Source of the DNA: Cyanobacteriota bacterium
GTDB taxonomy: Bacteria > Cyanobacteriota > Cyanobacteriia > CACIAM-69d
Assembly (NCBI GenBank): GCA_022402445.1
Contig: JAKRSF010000013.1
Location: 301,304-365,303, forward strand
Reading direction: 5' to 3'
DNA: 64,000 nt
Shown here: piece after piece, positions 7,773-18,772 of the stretch
Layout: the number at the start of each line of letters is the position of its first letter
Position numbering within the stretch: the stretch's first letter is position 1
Program-made: the position numbers and the translations under genes
Notes under the pieces: generated by a model
The model's input: the letters and a program-made list of their open reading frames with translations, nothing else
Database searches by the model: none
Told to the model about the DNA's origin: nothing

Positions 7773-9035
7773 TCAAGGGCCTTGGGGGGCCATGCCCTGG
7801 GCTCCCGTTGAGCGGGCCACCAGGGGGCTAGCGGCCTCTGCCACTAGGTATTTATCTAGCACAGCCTTAATTTTGTCAGCTTCGACGGGTTTCCCAATGA
7901 AGTCCGTGGCCCCCACGACCCGCGCCCGCACCCGGTCGATGATGCCGTCGTTCCCCGTGAGGATGACGATGGGCATGTCCTTGAAGGTGGCGATGCGGCG
8001 GATCTGGGCGCAGATTTCATAGCCGTTGGCGACGGGCATGATCAGATCTAAAAACACCAGGCTGGGTTTGTGTTCCAGCAGGGCGGTGAGGGCGCGGGTG
8101 GAGTCCTGGATGCACAGGGGCCGGTAGCCTGCGGTGGTGAGCAGTTCCTCCATCAGGGCGCACACCTGGGGGCTGTCGTCGATGCAGGCGATGGTGGCGA
8201 TGGGGCCGTTGGGGGGCCGCTGGCGGCGATCGCTGGGGGAACTGGCCTCGCGGGGGGGGCCGCTGGTGGAGAGGACCACGAGATCCGGCAGGTCTGCGAC
8301 GGGGCTCAGGGAGAGGATGCCGCGTCGGACATAGGGGGCGAGGGATTTGAGGATGGCGGCGGCGGGCTTGTTCATCAGGGTGGCCAGCTCCCGGACGGTG
8401 CGCTTGCCATCGATCGCGGCGGCGAGTTTTTGGTAGACCGCTGCGCCCACCTTGGCCTCCAGTTGGGCCGCATCGGCAATTTCGAGGGCATCACCGGCCA
8501 TCAGGTCCGCCAGCCCCGCCTCCTGCCACTGGAGCCAGTCCCGTTCCGCCTGGGCGAGGGCGCGATCGCCATTGACCGGCAGGGAAGCAATTTTGAGAAT
8601 ATCCAGCGGATCGTAGGGGGTTTCGGCGAAGGTGAGCGATCGCCCCGCCCCCCGCTGAAAAATGTCGAACCACAGTTCCGCCAGCACCGACTCCACCAGT
8701 TGGCAAAACTGCTCCTGGGTAATGGCCTTGCGCTGGAGCAGAATGAACAGCAGATTATAGTTCTGGCACTCGAAGGAATCCCCCGCCCGCAGGGCGAAGC
8801 GGCGCTGCTTGAGTTGGGGGCAACAGGCGGACAGGTGGGCGCTCAGGCGGCGGTTGGATGCCTGGTGATCTTCGACCCAAAAGGGCCGCCCTAGGCAAAA
8901 GTACAGGGACCACTGTCGCTCGCGATCGCCCTCGTGGGGGGGGGCCGTCACGCCCACTTTGCCCGTGAATTGCTGGTGGCGGTACCGAGCCAGACAGCCC
9001 TGGAGCGCATCTGGCTTGGGCTCGGGAGAGGTCAT
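7773..9035 (-). CDS. PatA/PixG-type response regulator (PATAN domain plus receiver)
   Basis: The 420-residue protein has an N-terminal PATAN/DUF4388 region (about 1-255; FTGKVGV, GRPFWVEDHQAS, LFDIFQRG) and a C-terminal receiver domain (about 285-400). The receiver has the acidic pair in IACIDDSPQ, phospho-acceptor Asp in LVFLDLIMPVANG, Thr in VILTGNDG and Lys in FIGKPVEA. PATAN-REC proteins regulate cyanobacterial phototaxis, pilus motility and heterocyst pattern. Here a CheW-type gene precedes it and a CheY-type gene follows, which points to a chemotaxis-like array. A tail of about 20 residues after the receiver domain is unconserved. Confidence 0.88.
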   Translation of the reverse strand: MTSPEPKPDALQGCLARYRHQQFTGKVGVTAPPHEGDRERQWSLYFCLGRPFWVEDHQASNRRLSAHLSACCPQLKQRRFALRAGDSFECQNYNLLFILLQRKAITQEQFCQLVESVLAELWFDIFQRGAGRSLTFAETPYDPLDILKIASLPVNGDRALAQAERDWLQWQEAGLADLMAGDALEIADAAQLEAKVGAAVYQKLAAAIDGKRTVRELATLMNKPAAAILKSLAPYVRRGILSLSPVADLPDLVVLSTSGPPREASSPSDRRQRPPNGPIATIACIDDSPQVCALMEELLTTAGYRPLCIQDSTRALTALLEHKPSLVFLDLIMPVANGYEICAQIRRIATFKDMPIVILTGNDGIIDRVRARVVGATDFIGKPVEADKIKAVLDKYLVAEAASPLVARSTGAQGMAPQGP

Positions 9036-9434
9036 TAGGTATGGAGTTCTCTATCGCGCTGATGGTTTGCGAGAGGGGGCACCCTGCGGGGGACGCGGCG
9101 GCCGCGGCTGGCGATCGCCCCCCGGAACTGTTCCCTGGTGGTTAGGGGACTGAGGTTGGGAAGGCTAGGCGGGGCGGTGGACGGAACCTGGGGGGGGCAA
9201 AGGGAGCGGTTGGGGCACCCCAGCGGATGAGGCTCCGGGTTTGGCTTTCCTTAGGATTCCCAAATTTAATAAAATCTTAGTCCTCCGGTAAGGAACTGTT
9301 CCTTGACCTGCGGGGGACCGCTGTGAGGGGTCCGTATTTTCCAGGAGATTGGAGGGAAAGCCGGGAAGGGGTGCGATGGATCGCCTCCCTTTTCCATAGT
9401 ACCGACCATTCCTGAAGAGCGGTACTGGCGATCG
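9036..9434. other. Intergenic region upstream of the PATAN-REC gene
   Basis: About 400 bp between the end of the CheW-type gene and the start of the PATAN-REC gene, both on minus. An AT-rich patch at 9250-9290 (AATTTAATAAAATCTTAG) is a plausible promoter core for the downstream regulators, which would then have their own transcript. No reading frame looks real. Confidence 0.5.
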
Positions 9435-9962
9435 CTAGGGGAGGGCGAGGGTCCGGGCCAGATCGAGTAAGAAAATCGAGGTTTCCTGGCCGTCGGTGCC
9501 CAAAACGGCGACGAAGGTGGCCAGGTTGCTCAGGTGGGCGCGATCGCCGTGGGGGGGCAGGGGGCGGACGGCGGCGCGGGGAATTTCGAGCAGGTCAGGG
9601 GGGGCGTCGGTGGGAATGCCGACGGGGGCGCGGCCCTGGCAGTGGGCGACCACGAGGAATTGTTCGGGGGCAATCGCGGGGGCCGGTTCGGGGGCGTGGG
9701 GGTGCAGGAGGGTGCGCAAATCGAGGATTTGGATCACCTGGCTATCGATATGCACCAGGCCCGCCTTGCCCAGATCGGTGCCGTCGAGGGAGGGGCAATG
9801 GGCCACCTTGGAGATGGCGGTCACCGGCAGGGCGAAGCGGTAGCCCTCGACGCCAAAACAGATGGCCCGCAGGGTTTCGGGGCGGGAGGGCTGGGGGCCG
9901 GTGTGGGGCGATCGCGCGCCGGGGAGCACCAGGGGCAGCAGGGGGGAGGAGGAGAGGGTCAT
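9435..9962 (-). CDS. CheW-domain scaffold protein (PixI/PilI type)
   Basis: From the ATG at 9962 the product has 175 residues. The first 35 are Pro-rich and unconserved. A CheW-like fold follows: ICFGVEGYRFALPVTAISKV, then LVHIDSQVIQILDLRTLL, FLVVAHCQGRAPVGI and IFLLDLARTLAL. CheW proteins couple a chemoreceptor to a CheA kinase. It sits 64 bp after a secreted CHAT protein gene and 400 bp before the PATAN-REC gene, all on minus. The frame is open further upstream to 10157, but that part overlaps the CHAT gene. Confidence 0.82.
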   Translation of the reverse strand: MTLSSSPLLPLVLPGARSPHTGPQPSRPETLRAICFGVEGYRFALPVTAISKVAHCPSLDGTDLGKAGLVHIDSQVIQILDLRTLLHPHAPEPAPAIAPEQFLVVAHCQGRAPVGIPTDAPPDLLEIPRAAVRPLPPHGDRAHLSNLATFVAVLGTDGQETSIFLLDLARTLALP

Positions 9963-10026
9963 GGGATGGGGTGGTGGTGGTGGTGATGGAGGGGGGTGGA
10001 AAGGGGAATGGCGATCGCGGCGGTCC

Positions 10027-11466
10027 CTACCAGGGGTTGCCAATGACGGTGAAGGCGGCCCAGTGGAAGGGATGGGTGAGGTCAATGGAGGCCCCGTCGG
10101 CCCCGAGGCTGCTCGGCAGGGGCAAATAGCTCCCGTCGCGCCGCCGCAGTTGGCCATTTTCGATGCGCACCTGGCCGTTCAGCAGATCCAATTGGGCCTG
10201 ACGCAGGGCGACGGTGGCGCTGGGGGCGGTGAGGAGGCGATCGTAAAAGGCGTCCATTAACGCTAGGGTACCCAGATCGCTGACGGTCCAGAGGCTGGCG
10301 ATCGCGGTGGGCACCCCGGCGGCGACGGCCAACCCCGCAAACCCCAGTTCCGCATTGCGATCGCCCACGGCGGTTTTGCAGGCGCTCAGGACCAGCAGTT
10401 GCACCGGCGGCGTGGCCCAGTCGAGCGATCGCAGTTGATCGAGGGAGAGGGCCTCATCCCAAAAGCGCACGAACGATCGCGTCACCGGCCCCGCCCGAAA
10501 GTCCGCATGGGTGGCCAGATGCACAATTTTTTCGCCCCGCTGGCGCTGCCGTTGGAGATTGGCCGCCGTAAAGCCCTCATTCAAAACCTGCCGACTGCCG
10601 CCCCCCGCCCGCTGGAACCGCTGGGCGATCGCCGTCAACTCCAGGGGCACTCCCGGCAGCGGGGCCAAATCGCCAAATTCCGACGCCCCCATGGCCAACA
10701 CCCGACTGTTCCGATGGGAGCCAATGGCCTGGGCATCGAGCAAACTGAAGCCGGGAATCTGGGCGATCGCGTAGCGCTCGATCAAAAACTCTTCCCCATC
10801 ATGGAGGGCCGCCAATGGCACCGCCCGCAGGCCCTCCCCCATGCAAAACACCAACTGTTCAATGCCGTCCGCCTCGAGGCGCGCCGCGATCGGTCGAATG
10901 ATCCAGTCATAGAGCTGCTGGGCGGGTCGCAGATCGAGGCCCCCGCCCCCCACCAGCGCCTGCACCTGAAACCCCGTCACCTGCGATCGCAGCGATCGCA
11001 CCTGGGCCGCCACCTGATTCGCCGTCACCCCCATCGCTATGCGGTGTTCCCAGGTGCTCTTGCCCGAGGTCACCACCACCTTCAGGAACGATTGCCCCCG
11101 CAAAATCTCCACCTCGCCATAGATCAGCGCCGTGCGGGTTTTCGCCTGGGCATCCATCGCCATCAGGGTCGCGCGAATATCATCCGGCTTGGGGGAACCG
11201 GCGGGCAGATCCCGGCCAAAATACTCCTCGTAGGTCTGCTCCCACTGGCCCTCAATGAATTCCACCCAGGCTTCGGTGCTGACATGCTCAATGCCCTCAG
11301 ACCGTTGCCCTGGCCCCGGCTCAACCCTGGCCGGTGATTCCTCGTCCTGGAAGCCCCCCACCATCCCGAGGGCCGCCGCCGTCGGCGCGATCGCACCGAT
11401 CGCCACCACCAACGCCCCCAAGGCCCATCGCCATCGCCCCAACCCCTTCGCCGTCATCGCCATCAC
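10027..11466 (-). CDS. Secreted CHAT-domain protein
   Basis: CHAT domains are caspase-like cysteine peptidase folds. The 479-residue product begins with a likely signal peptide (WALGALVVAIGAIAPTAAA, about 14-32). The CHAT domain spans about 180-479. The catalytic pair is visible: His320 in HLATHADF and Cys363 in LVLSACKTAVG. Other hallmarks are GLRAVPLAALHDG, GASEFGDLAPLPG, LAVAAGVPTAIASLWTV and FHWAAFTVIG. There are no TPRs, which often precede CHAT domains. It is upstream of, and on the same strand as, the CheW-type gene. Substrate is unknown; a periplasmic or surface location is inferred from the signal peptide. Confidence 0.85.
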   Translation of the reverse strand: MMAMTAKGLGRWRWALGALVVAIGAIAPTAAALGMVGGFQDEESPARVEPGPGQRSEGIEHVSTEAWVEFIEGQWEQTYEEYFGRDLPAGSPKPDDIRATLMAMDAQAKTRTALIYGEVEILRGQSFLKVVVTSGKSTWEHRIAMGVTANQVAAQVRSLRSQVTGFQVQALVGGGGLDLRPAQQLYDWIIRPIAARLEADGIEQLVFCMGEGLRAVPLAALHDGEEFLIERYAIAQIPGFSLLDAQAIGSHRNSRVLAMGASEFGDLAPLPGVPLELTAIAQRFQRAGGGSRQVLNEGFTAANLQRQRQRGEKIVHLATHADFRAGPVTRSFVRFWDEALSLDQLRSLDWATPPVQLLVLSACKTAVGDRNAELGFAGLAVAAGVPTAIASLWTVSDLGTLALMDAFYDRLLTAPSATVALRQAQLDLLNGQVRIENGQLRRRDGSYLPLPSSLGADGASIDLTHPFHWAAFTVIGNPW

Positions 11467-11589
11467 CTCATCCCCCTATCGGAATCGATCGCCGCGATCG
11501 CCAGACGGCCAACCGCCAAATCCAGCAGCCCCGGCGGGCTATCCCCCCGCCCCCGACGATGCCCGTAGCCCCTGGATGGATCGAGCCGC

Positions 11590-13800
11590 CTAGCCCTGTT
11601 CTACCCCCTGGCGCGCCATCGCCGCCAACACCTGCTGGGACGAATGGGGACGGGCATTGGCCTCCGGGTGCCGCTGCACATAGTGCCCATCCGGCTGCAA
11701 CTCCCAGCCATGGCGGTTATCCGCCAGCATCACCCCCAAAATCTCCTGCACATCCTGCTTGAGGCCCTCCTCCTCGATGGGCACCACCGCCTCCACCCGC
11801 CGCACCAGATTGCGCGGCATCCAATCGGCGCTGCCGATATAGACCTCATCCTCGCCGCCATTTTGGAAATAGAAAATGCGCGAATGTTCCAGCAGACGCC
11901 CCACAATGCTCAGCACCCGGATATTGTCACTAATTCCCGGCAGTCCAGGCCGCAGACAGCAAATGCCCCGCACGATCAAATCAATCTGCACCCCCACCTG
12001 GGACGCCCCATAGAGGGCACAAATGATTTTTTGATCCACCAGGGAATTCATCTTGGCGACGATGCGCCCGTGGTGCCCCTGCCGACACCGCTCCGTCTCC
12101 CGCTCAATCAGGGCCACCATGCGATCGCGCATATTCACCGGAGCCACCAGCAACTTGCGATAGGACCGCTGGCGGGAATAGCCCGTCAAATAGTTGAACA
12201 AATCCGTCAGATCCGCCCCCAGGTCCGGGCGGGCGCTGATCAACCCCAAATCCGTATAGAGCTTCGCCGTCTTGGGGTTGTAATTGCCCGTGCCGATGTG
12301 GACATAGCGCCGGATGCCGTCCGCTTCGCGCCGCACCACCAAAATCGTCTTCGTGTGGGTCTTCAGGCCCACCAGGCCGTAGACCACATGGACGCCGGAT
12401 TTTTCGAGCGTGCGCGCCCAGTTGATATTGTTCTCCTCATCGAAGCGGGCCTTCAGTTCCACCAAAACCGCCACCTGCTTACCGTTGGCGGCGGCGTCGA
12501 TCAGGGCTTCGACGATCGGAGAATCCCCCGACGTGCGGTAGAGCGTCATTTTGATCGCCAGCACATTGGGATCGTGGGCCGCTTCGGTGATGAACCGCTG
12601 GACGGTGCCGGAGAAGGATTCGTAGGGGTGGTGCAGCAGCAGATCCTGCTTGCGGATTTCGGCAAAGAAGTCGTCCGGGTCGTCGTCGCCGTCGAGATTT
12701 TCGCTCAGGCGCTGGATGCGGCGGGGGATGACCGACGGCCAGGGTTCGTCCTTGAGGTGGGGCAGGGGCAGGGCCATGAAGCTCATCAAATCCCCCAGGC
12801 CCAGGAGCCCATCGAGGATATAGACGCCGTTGGGGGACAGTTCCATTTCGGCCACGAGGCGATCGCGGATGGCACTGGGCATCGAATCGAGCACCTCCAG
12901 ACGCACCACGGAGCCCCCGAGCCGCCGTTTCCGCAATTCCTGCTCGATCGCCAACAGCAGATCATCCGCCTCATCTTCGGCCACGGCGATGTCCGCATTG
13001 CGGGTGACCCGGAAGGGGTGATATTCCAGGATGTTCATGCCGGGGAACAGGGCTTCGAGGTTGTGGGCGATCACCTGTTCGAGGGGCACCACGGCGGAAA
13101 CGGGGGTGGTGGGGTCGCCGTCCGTGCGCAGGGCTTCCGTGGCCCAGTCCGCGTGGAGGGCGGTGGGGTCAAAGCTGTCGAGGGGCAGGGGCAAAAAGCG
13201 CTTCAGCACCTTGGGCACCTTGACGCGGGCGAAGTGCTCTTCGTTATTTTCCGGGTCTTGGATGACGACGGCGAGGTTGAGGCTGAGGTTGGAGATGTGG
13301 GGGAAGGGGTGGCCCGGATCGACGGCGAGGGGGGTCAGGACGGGAAAAATTTCTGACTCGAAGTATTCGTGGAGGTAGGTGCGCTGTTCTTGATTGAGGT
13401 CCACATAATCCAGGACATAAATGCCGTCCTGGGCGAGGCGCGATCGCAACACCTGGACAAAATGCTGGTGCTGTTCGGCGACGATGGGCCGCAGCCGTTC
13501 GGCGATTTCGTCAAGCTGCTGCTGGGGCGATCGCCCGTCGGGGGTACGTTTCGCGACGCCAGCGGCTACCTGCTCCTGCAAACCGGCGACGCGCACCATG
13601 AAAAACTCGTCCAGGTTTGACGTGAAGATCGCCAAAAATTTCAGCCGCTCCAGCAGGGGGGTGCGATCGTCGAGGGCTTCATTGAGGACGCGGCGGTTGA
13701 ATTCGATCCAACTCAGTTCGCGGTTGAAGTAGTACTGCGGATCGCTCAGGTCAAGGCTCTGGGGACTGGCTTTGGGTTTGGGCATGGGGAGAGGTGGCAC
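11590..13800 (-). CDS. ppk1: Polyphosphate kinase 1
   Basis: Reversibly polymerises the gamma phosphate of ATP into polyphosphate. The 736 residues match the family in length. The N-terminal domain has YFNRELSWIEFNRRVLNEA and LAIFTSNLDEFFMVRV. The catalytic phospholipase D-like half has HPYESFSGTVQRFI, AIKMTLYRTSGDSPI, the phospho-accepting His in YVHIGTGNYNPKTA, and RGICCLRPGLPG. RIFYFQNGG and YIGSADWMPRNL near the end are also standard. A second Met at residue 6 is an equally possible start. The matching exopolyphosphatase is 33 kb away at 47142. Confidence 0.96.
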   Translation of the reverse strand: MPPLPMPKPKASPQSLDLSDPQYYFNRELSWIEFNRRVLNEALDDRTPLLERLKFLAIFTSNLDEFFMVRVAGLQEQVAAGVAKRTPDGRSPQQQLDEIAERLRPIVAEQHQHFVQVLRSRLAQDGIYVLDYVDLNQEQRTYLHEYFESEIFPVLTPLAVDPGHPFPHISNLSLNLAVVIQDPENNEEHFARVKVPKVLKRFLPLPLDSFDPTALHADWATEALRTDGDPTTPVSAVVPLEQVIAHNLEALFPGMNILEYHPFRVTRNADIAVAEDEADDLLLAIEQELRKRRLGGSVVRLEVLDSMPSAIRDRLVAEMELSPNGVYILDGLLGLGDLMSFMALPLPHLKDEPWPSVIPRRIQRLSENLDGDDDPDDFFAEIRKQDLLLHHPYESFSGTVQRFITEAAHDPNVLAIKMTLYRTSGDSPIVEALIDAAANGKQVAVLVELKARFDEENNINWARTLEKSGVHVVYGLVGLKTHTKTILVVRREADGIRRYVHIGTGNYNPKTAKLYTDLGLISARPDLGADLTDLFNYLTGYSRQRSYRKLLVAPVNMRDRMVALIERETERCRQGHHGRIVAKMNSLVDQKIICALYGASQVGVQIDLIVRGICCLRPGLPGISDNIRVLSIVGRLLEHSRIFYFQNGGEDEVYIGSADWMPRNLVRRVEAVVPIEEEGLKQDVQEILGVMLADNRHGWELQPDGHYVQRHPEANARPHSSQQVLAAMARQGVEQG

Positions 13801-13882
13801 ACTGACGGGGAAAGGTCTGGAGGTGGCCCCGCGATCGCCCGGTGGGTGCCGCGCGATCGCCTAAAGAGCGCCTGGAAATTGC

Positions 13883-14161
13883 CTAAAAATCTCGCTGGAT
13901 CGGCGGTTCAGATGGTCCGGTGCCAAAGGCTTCCCCCTCACGACCGACCCACCATTCCCCCAGGTTCATCAAATCCTGGTGAACGTCGGCCAGGGCGAGG
14001 GCATAGTCGGCCGGATCGAGGCGATCGCGCTGCTCCTTGAGTTTGGCGAGGCGCAATTGCACCAGCAGCCACGGCTTGAACTGGCTATTGGTGTCTTCGA
14101 GGTAGCGGGCGATTTGGTGGCTATCCATGGGCAGATCTGGGGGCGTCGGGGCGCGCTCCAT
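13883..14161 (-). CDS. Conserved-looking small hypothetical protein
   Basis: About 92 residues from the ATG at 14161 (MERAPTPPD); MDSHQIARYLED at 14127 is a second candidate start. The core is helical and amphipathic: LEDTNSQFKPWLLVQLRLAKLKEQRDRLDPADYALALADVHQDL in segments, then MNLGEWWVGREGEAF. It has the look of a short cytosolic cyanobacterial family, but I cannot name it. It lies 80 bp upstream of ppk1 on the same strand, so co-transcription is possible. The balanced amino-acid composition, unlike nearby spurious frames, argues that it is real. Confidence 0.6.
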   Translation of the reverse strand: MERAPTPPDLPMDSHQIARYLEDTNSQFKPWLLVQLRLAKLKEQRDRLDPADYALALADVHQDLMNLGEWWVGREGEAFGTGPSEPPIQRDF

Positions 14162-14334
14162 TAGTGGGAACCCTAGCAAACCGGCGACTTCCCTAGGGTT
14201 AACGTCATTTTAAGACGCTCCACAAATCTGAGGGGATGGGGCCGCGATCGCCCTGCCCGCGATCGCCCTGCCTGCCCTCGGATCTGTCGTTAATTCCGCT
14301 GAAACCCTGCGGCTCGTGAATCAGTTGGTGGGGG

Positions 14335-14358
14335 CAAGGGGCTCAATCCCCTTGTTTT
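14335..14358. terminator. CAAGGGG/CCCCTTG hairpin followed by T4
   Basis: CAAGGGG (14335-14341), loop CTCAAT, CCCCTTG (14348-14354) and TTTT. On plus this has terminator form, but no plus-strand gene ends here. On minus it follows the gene at 14418-14843 without a T run. The sequence CCCCTTGnTTTACCG is shared with 25775-25795, so it is probably a dispersed palindromic repeat that may also act as a terminator. Confidence 0.5.
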
Positions 14359-14417
14359 ACCGGGATTTGGGTCGATTTGACGACACCCCCTAAGCCAGCC
14401 GCCCCATTGCTCGCTTT

Positions 14418-14843
14418 CTACATCAGGCGCACCTGGATGTCATTCATAATGCGCTGCTCATCCTCGAAGGACGCCTCACCGCCGCGCACCTTGCCGTAGT
14501 GGATCCGTCCCGCCTTCAGGGCCAATTGCCGCAGCAGGGTTTCCTGGGGCTGCTGGGCCAACAGGGCCAACACCGACTCGTAGGCAAAACCCGTAGCCCC
14601 CGCATTGGTCTGAAATCCCATGGATTTGAGCACATCGCCGTGGGCGCTGGGGTCTAGGGGCATTTCCCGCAGACGCCCAACAAAATCCTTCAGGGAATCT
14701 TGATACTTGAGCATCTCCATCAGTTGCCGATGCTCGGCCTGTTCCTTGGCTCGGCGGGCTCGCCGCTCCGTCTCTAGGCTATCGAGCCACTGGACCAGAA
14801 AAATCAGCGCCACGATCGCGATCAAGACAATTTCGATAGTCAT
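14418..14843 (-). CDS. Hypothetical protein with N-terminal membrane anchor
   Basis: The 141-residue product starts MTIEIVLIAIVALIFLVQWL, one membrane helix. A charged, helical, coiled-coil-like segment follows (residues 24-60, ETERRARRAKEQAEHRQ), and then a globular part with the phrases SMGFQTNAGATGFAYESVLAL, in pieces, and RIHYGKVRGGEASFEDEQRI. I do not recognise the family. Composition and the single clean helix support a real gene. It is upstream of the 13883 gene and ppk1 on the same strand. Confidence 0.65.
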   Translation of the reverse strand: MTIEIVLIAIVALIFLVQWLDSLETERRARRAKEQAEHRQLMEMLKYQDSLKDFVGRLREMPLDPSAHGDVLKSMGFQTNAGATGFAYESVLALLAQQPQETLLRQLALKAGRIHYGKVRGGEASFEDEQRIMNDIQVRLM

Positions 14844-15447
14844 CGGTGGTTGCCCCGCCTCCCTAGCCCCCCCAGGGGCCGCTCGCTGTCTCCGGAGCCA
14901 TCAGGGTGATTGATAGCCCTACCTAGTGTGCCCTAGGAATGTTTGCCCTAGGAATTCCGGCACGCGCCTCGCGGCGATCACGCCACCTAGGGTTGGTCAA
15001 ATCCTACCGCCTTGAATCCTCGGATGGATTTTCTGGAATTTTGATGATTCTTAACCCGATCGCGCGATCGCCCCCTACGCCCCCGCGCGATCGGCTAGAT
15101 CCAGCACCAGCGCGATCGCCCCAAAGCCAATCAGCACGGACGCCACAGGCCCATCGACCACCCCCAAGAATCGCAAAATTTGGGTATTGATCCAATTTTT
15201 ATAAAATCCAAACCCACAACCACAATCTAAAGGCTTCTAGGCTATTCCCAACCTTCCCCAGATCCTGGCCTTAGCCTAGGGCCATTGGAATTTTGTGTAG
15301 GCGCGATCGCGGCCCCATCCAGAAAAACGGCCCCTTTTCGCCCCCCAGAAATCTTTCGATAATGCGATCACAGCAGCGCTCGGCACCGGTCCACCGCGAT
15401 CGGCCCGAATTCCCCATTCCCACAGCAGACCCCACAGGACATCCCCC
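14844..15447. other. Intergenic region upstream of chlL
   Basis: About 600 bp between divergent genes. The part next to chlL (15180-15240) is AT-rich (TTTTTATAAAATCC), a plausible promoter core for the chl operon or a minus-strand transcript. A very short minus-strand frame (15075-15176) with one hydrophobic helix is present but lacks a good start. No RNA gene recognised. Confidence 0.5.
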
Positions 15448-16317
15448 ATGAGATTGGCAGTCTACGGCAAAGGCGGCATCGGCAAATCCACCACCAGTTG
15501 CAACATCTCCGTTGCCCTCGCCCGTCGCGGCAAAAAAGTCCTCCAAATCGGCTGCGACCCCAAACACGACAGCACCTTCACCCTCACGGGCTACCTCATC
15601 CCCACCATCATCGACACCCTGCAAGAAAAGGATTTTCACTACGAAGACATCTGGCCCGAAGACGTCATCCACAAGGGCTACGGCGGCGTGGACTGCGTGG
15701 AAGCCGGTGGCCCCCCCGCCGGAGCCGGTTGCGGTGGCTATGTGGTCGGTGAAACCGTCAAACTCCTCAAGGAACTCAACGCCTTCGATGAATATGACGT
15801 GATCCTCTTCGACGTGCTGGGGGATGTGGTGTGCGGCGGCTTCGCGGCCCCCCTCAACTACGCCGACTATTGCCTGATCGTCACCGACAACGGGTTTGAT
15901 GCCCTCTTCGCCGCCAACCGCATTGCCGCCTCCGTCCGCGAAAAGGCCCGCACCCACCCCCTGCGCCTCGCGGGCCTCATCGGTAACCGCACCTCCAAGC
16001 GGGACTTGATCGACAAGTATGTGGATCATGTCGCCATGCCGGTTCTGGAGATTCTGCCCCTGATCGAAGACATCCGCGTGTCTCGGGTGAAGGGCAAAAC
16101 CCTCTTTGAGATGGCGGAAAGTGACCCGTCCCTCAATTACGTCTGCGATTACTACCTGAGCATTGCTGATCAGCTTCTGGCGCGGCCGGAGGGGGTGGTG
16201 CCGACGGATTCGCCCGATCGCGACCTGTTCTCGCTGCTGTCGGATTTCTATCTCAATCCGCCCACGGGCAGTGCCCAGGCGATCGCGGAAGCCGCGCCGG
16301 ATCTGATGCTGGTTTAG
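15448..16317 (+). CDS. chlL: Light-independent protochlorophyllide reductase iron-sulphur ATP-binding subunit ChlL
   Basis: NifH-like ATPase that donates electrons to the ChlN-ChlB component for reduction of protochlorophyllide in darkness. The 289 residues show the P-loop [12 protein letters not shown], the switch region [16 protein letters not shown], and the two Cys that hold the bridging [4Fe-4S] cluster of the homodimer ([22 protein letters not shown]). Length matches the family. It is the first gene of a chlL-DUF5331-chlN operon. The subunit is oxygen sensitive. chlB is not in the window. Confidence 0.97.
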   Translation: MRLAVYGKGGIGKSTTSCNISVALARRGKKVLQIGCDPKHDSTFTLTGYLIPTIIDTLQEKDFHYEDIWPEDVIHKGYGGVDCVEAGGPPAGAGCGGYVVGETVKLLKELNAFDEYDVILFDVLGDVVCGGFAAPLNYADYCLIVTDNGFDALFAANRIAASVREKARTHPLRLAGLIGNRTSKRDLIDKYVDHVAMPVLEILPLIEDIRVSRVKGKTLFEMAESDPSLNYVCDYYLSIADQLLARPEGVVPTDSPDRDLFSLLSDFYLNPPTGSAQAIAEAAPDLMLV

Positions 16318-16353
16318 GATTTGGGGTGCGGTATTTTTCCCCCAATAGGCCCC

Positions 16354-17271
16354 ATGAATTCCGATCAACTGCGTCGATCGCTCCGTCAAAAGTGGCTGGA
16401 CTATTACCGAGATAATCGGCTTTGGGTGTCACGGCTGGCGGTGTGGACCGATGCCAGCGGTGAACGGCGACCGGTGTCGAGTTTTATTGTGGCGACCCTG
16501 TCGGTGCTGGAGCCGAATTTGGCCCATTTGCTGCCGCTGATTGTGGATCTCAGTAGTGATCCCGATCGCGTGGTGGAGGCCCTGGGGCTGGATTTTGATC
16601 CGGAGGCGTTGATGGGGGTGTCGCCGGAGCCGCTGGCGGGGCGATCAATCCGTCCGGAGGTGTTACCTGCGAGTGGCCGTGGGACGGCGGTGCCGCTGCA
16701 ACCGGTGGCGACGGTGGCGGATCGGGTGCCGGTGGCCGCTGAGGCGGTGCGTCCTGAGGCGGTGCATTTAAACATGGCGGATCGTCGCCCGGAACCTCCG
16801 ACTACGAATGGCGCGACCCATGGCACCACCCATGGCCCTCGACCGGCGACGGAACGGCCCGCGCGATCGCCCCACGGCCCGGACGCTGCGGCCATGGATG
16901 CGGAACCCGGCGATCGCGGCGCAATCGATCTGGGGCCAAGGCCGATCGCGACGCCGCCCACCCCGCGCATGAAAACGCCGCCGCGCCATTCCCGCCCCGA
17001 TGATCACAACGATTGGCAGTTGATTGATCGCCGCGCCCAACCTGCGCCCGCCCCCACCCCCCGGAACGTTTCCCCCGCCCCGCGCCCCGAGCTGGACCTG
17101 TCCCCCAAAGCTGATCCACGGCCGAGCGATCGCGATGGATACGGCGATCAATCCAGCGATCGCCCCGACCGTGACGGATACAGGGACCGCGATGGCCGCG
17201 ACGGGGACGACACCTGCGAAGGCCGCACCCGCGATCGCGCCACCGGCCCCTGGCGTCGCCGCCGTCCCTAA
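16354..17271 (+). CDS. DUF5331-type protein between chlL and chlN
   Basis: From ATG 16354 ([20 protein letters not shown]) the product has 305 residues. The first 90 form a folded domain with [13 protein letters not shown] hydrophobic positions, [20 protein letters not shown] and [18 protein letters not shown] read this as DUF5331, found between chlL and chlN in other cyanobacteria. The remaining 200 residues are low-complexity Pro/Arg/Asp-rich sequence, much of it encoded by HIP1 copies ([17 protein letters not shown]). Function is unknown. Position suggests a role in making or protecting DPOR. Spacing to chlL is 36 bp. Confidence 0.8.
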   Translation: MNSDQLRRSLRQKWLDYYRDNRLWVSRLAVWTDASGERRPVSSFIVATLSVLEPNLAHLLPLIVDLSSDPDRVVEALGLDFDPEALMGVSPEPLAGRSIRPEVLPASGRGTAVPLQPVATVADRVPVAAEAVRPEAVHLNMADRRPEPPTTNGATHGTTHGPRPATERPARSPHGPDAAAMDAEPGDRGAIDLGPRPIATPPTPRMKTPPRHSRPDDHNDWQLIDRRAQPAPAPTPRNVSPAPRPELDLSPKADPRPSDRDGYGDQSSDRPDRDGYRDRDGRDGDDTCEGRTRDRATGPWRRRRP

Positions 17272-17334
17272 AGATCGCCGCGATCGCGGTCACCGGGCGG
17301 GGCCACCGTTTTGATTCATCCATTCCCCTCACCT

Positions 17335-18764
<1,430 letters not shown>

Positions 18765-18772
18765 GAGACAAA

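Noticed and set aside
11644..13356. Long plus-strand open frame (570 codons) opposite ppk1
   Set aside because: Antisense shadow of polyphosphate kinase; no motif and biased composition.
15075..15176. Tiny minus-strand frame with one hydrophobic helix (FLGVVDGPVASVLIGFGAIA) upstream of chlL
   Set aside because: Only TTG/GTG starts, no ribosome binding site, about 34 codons; could be real but cannot be supported.
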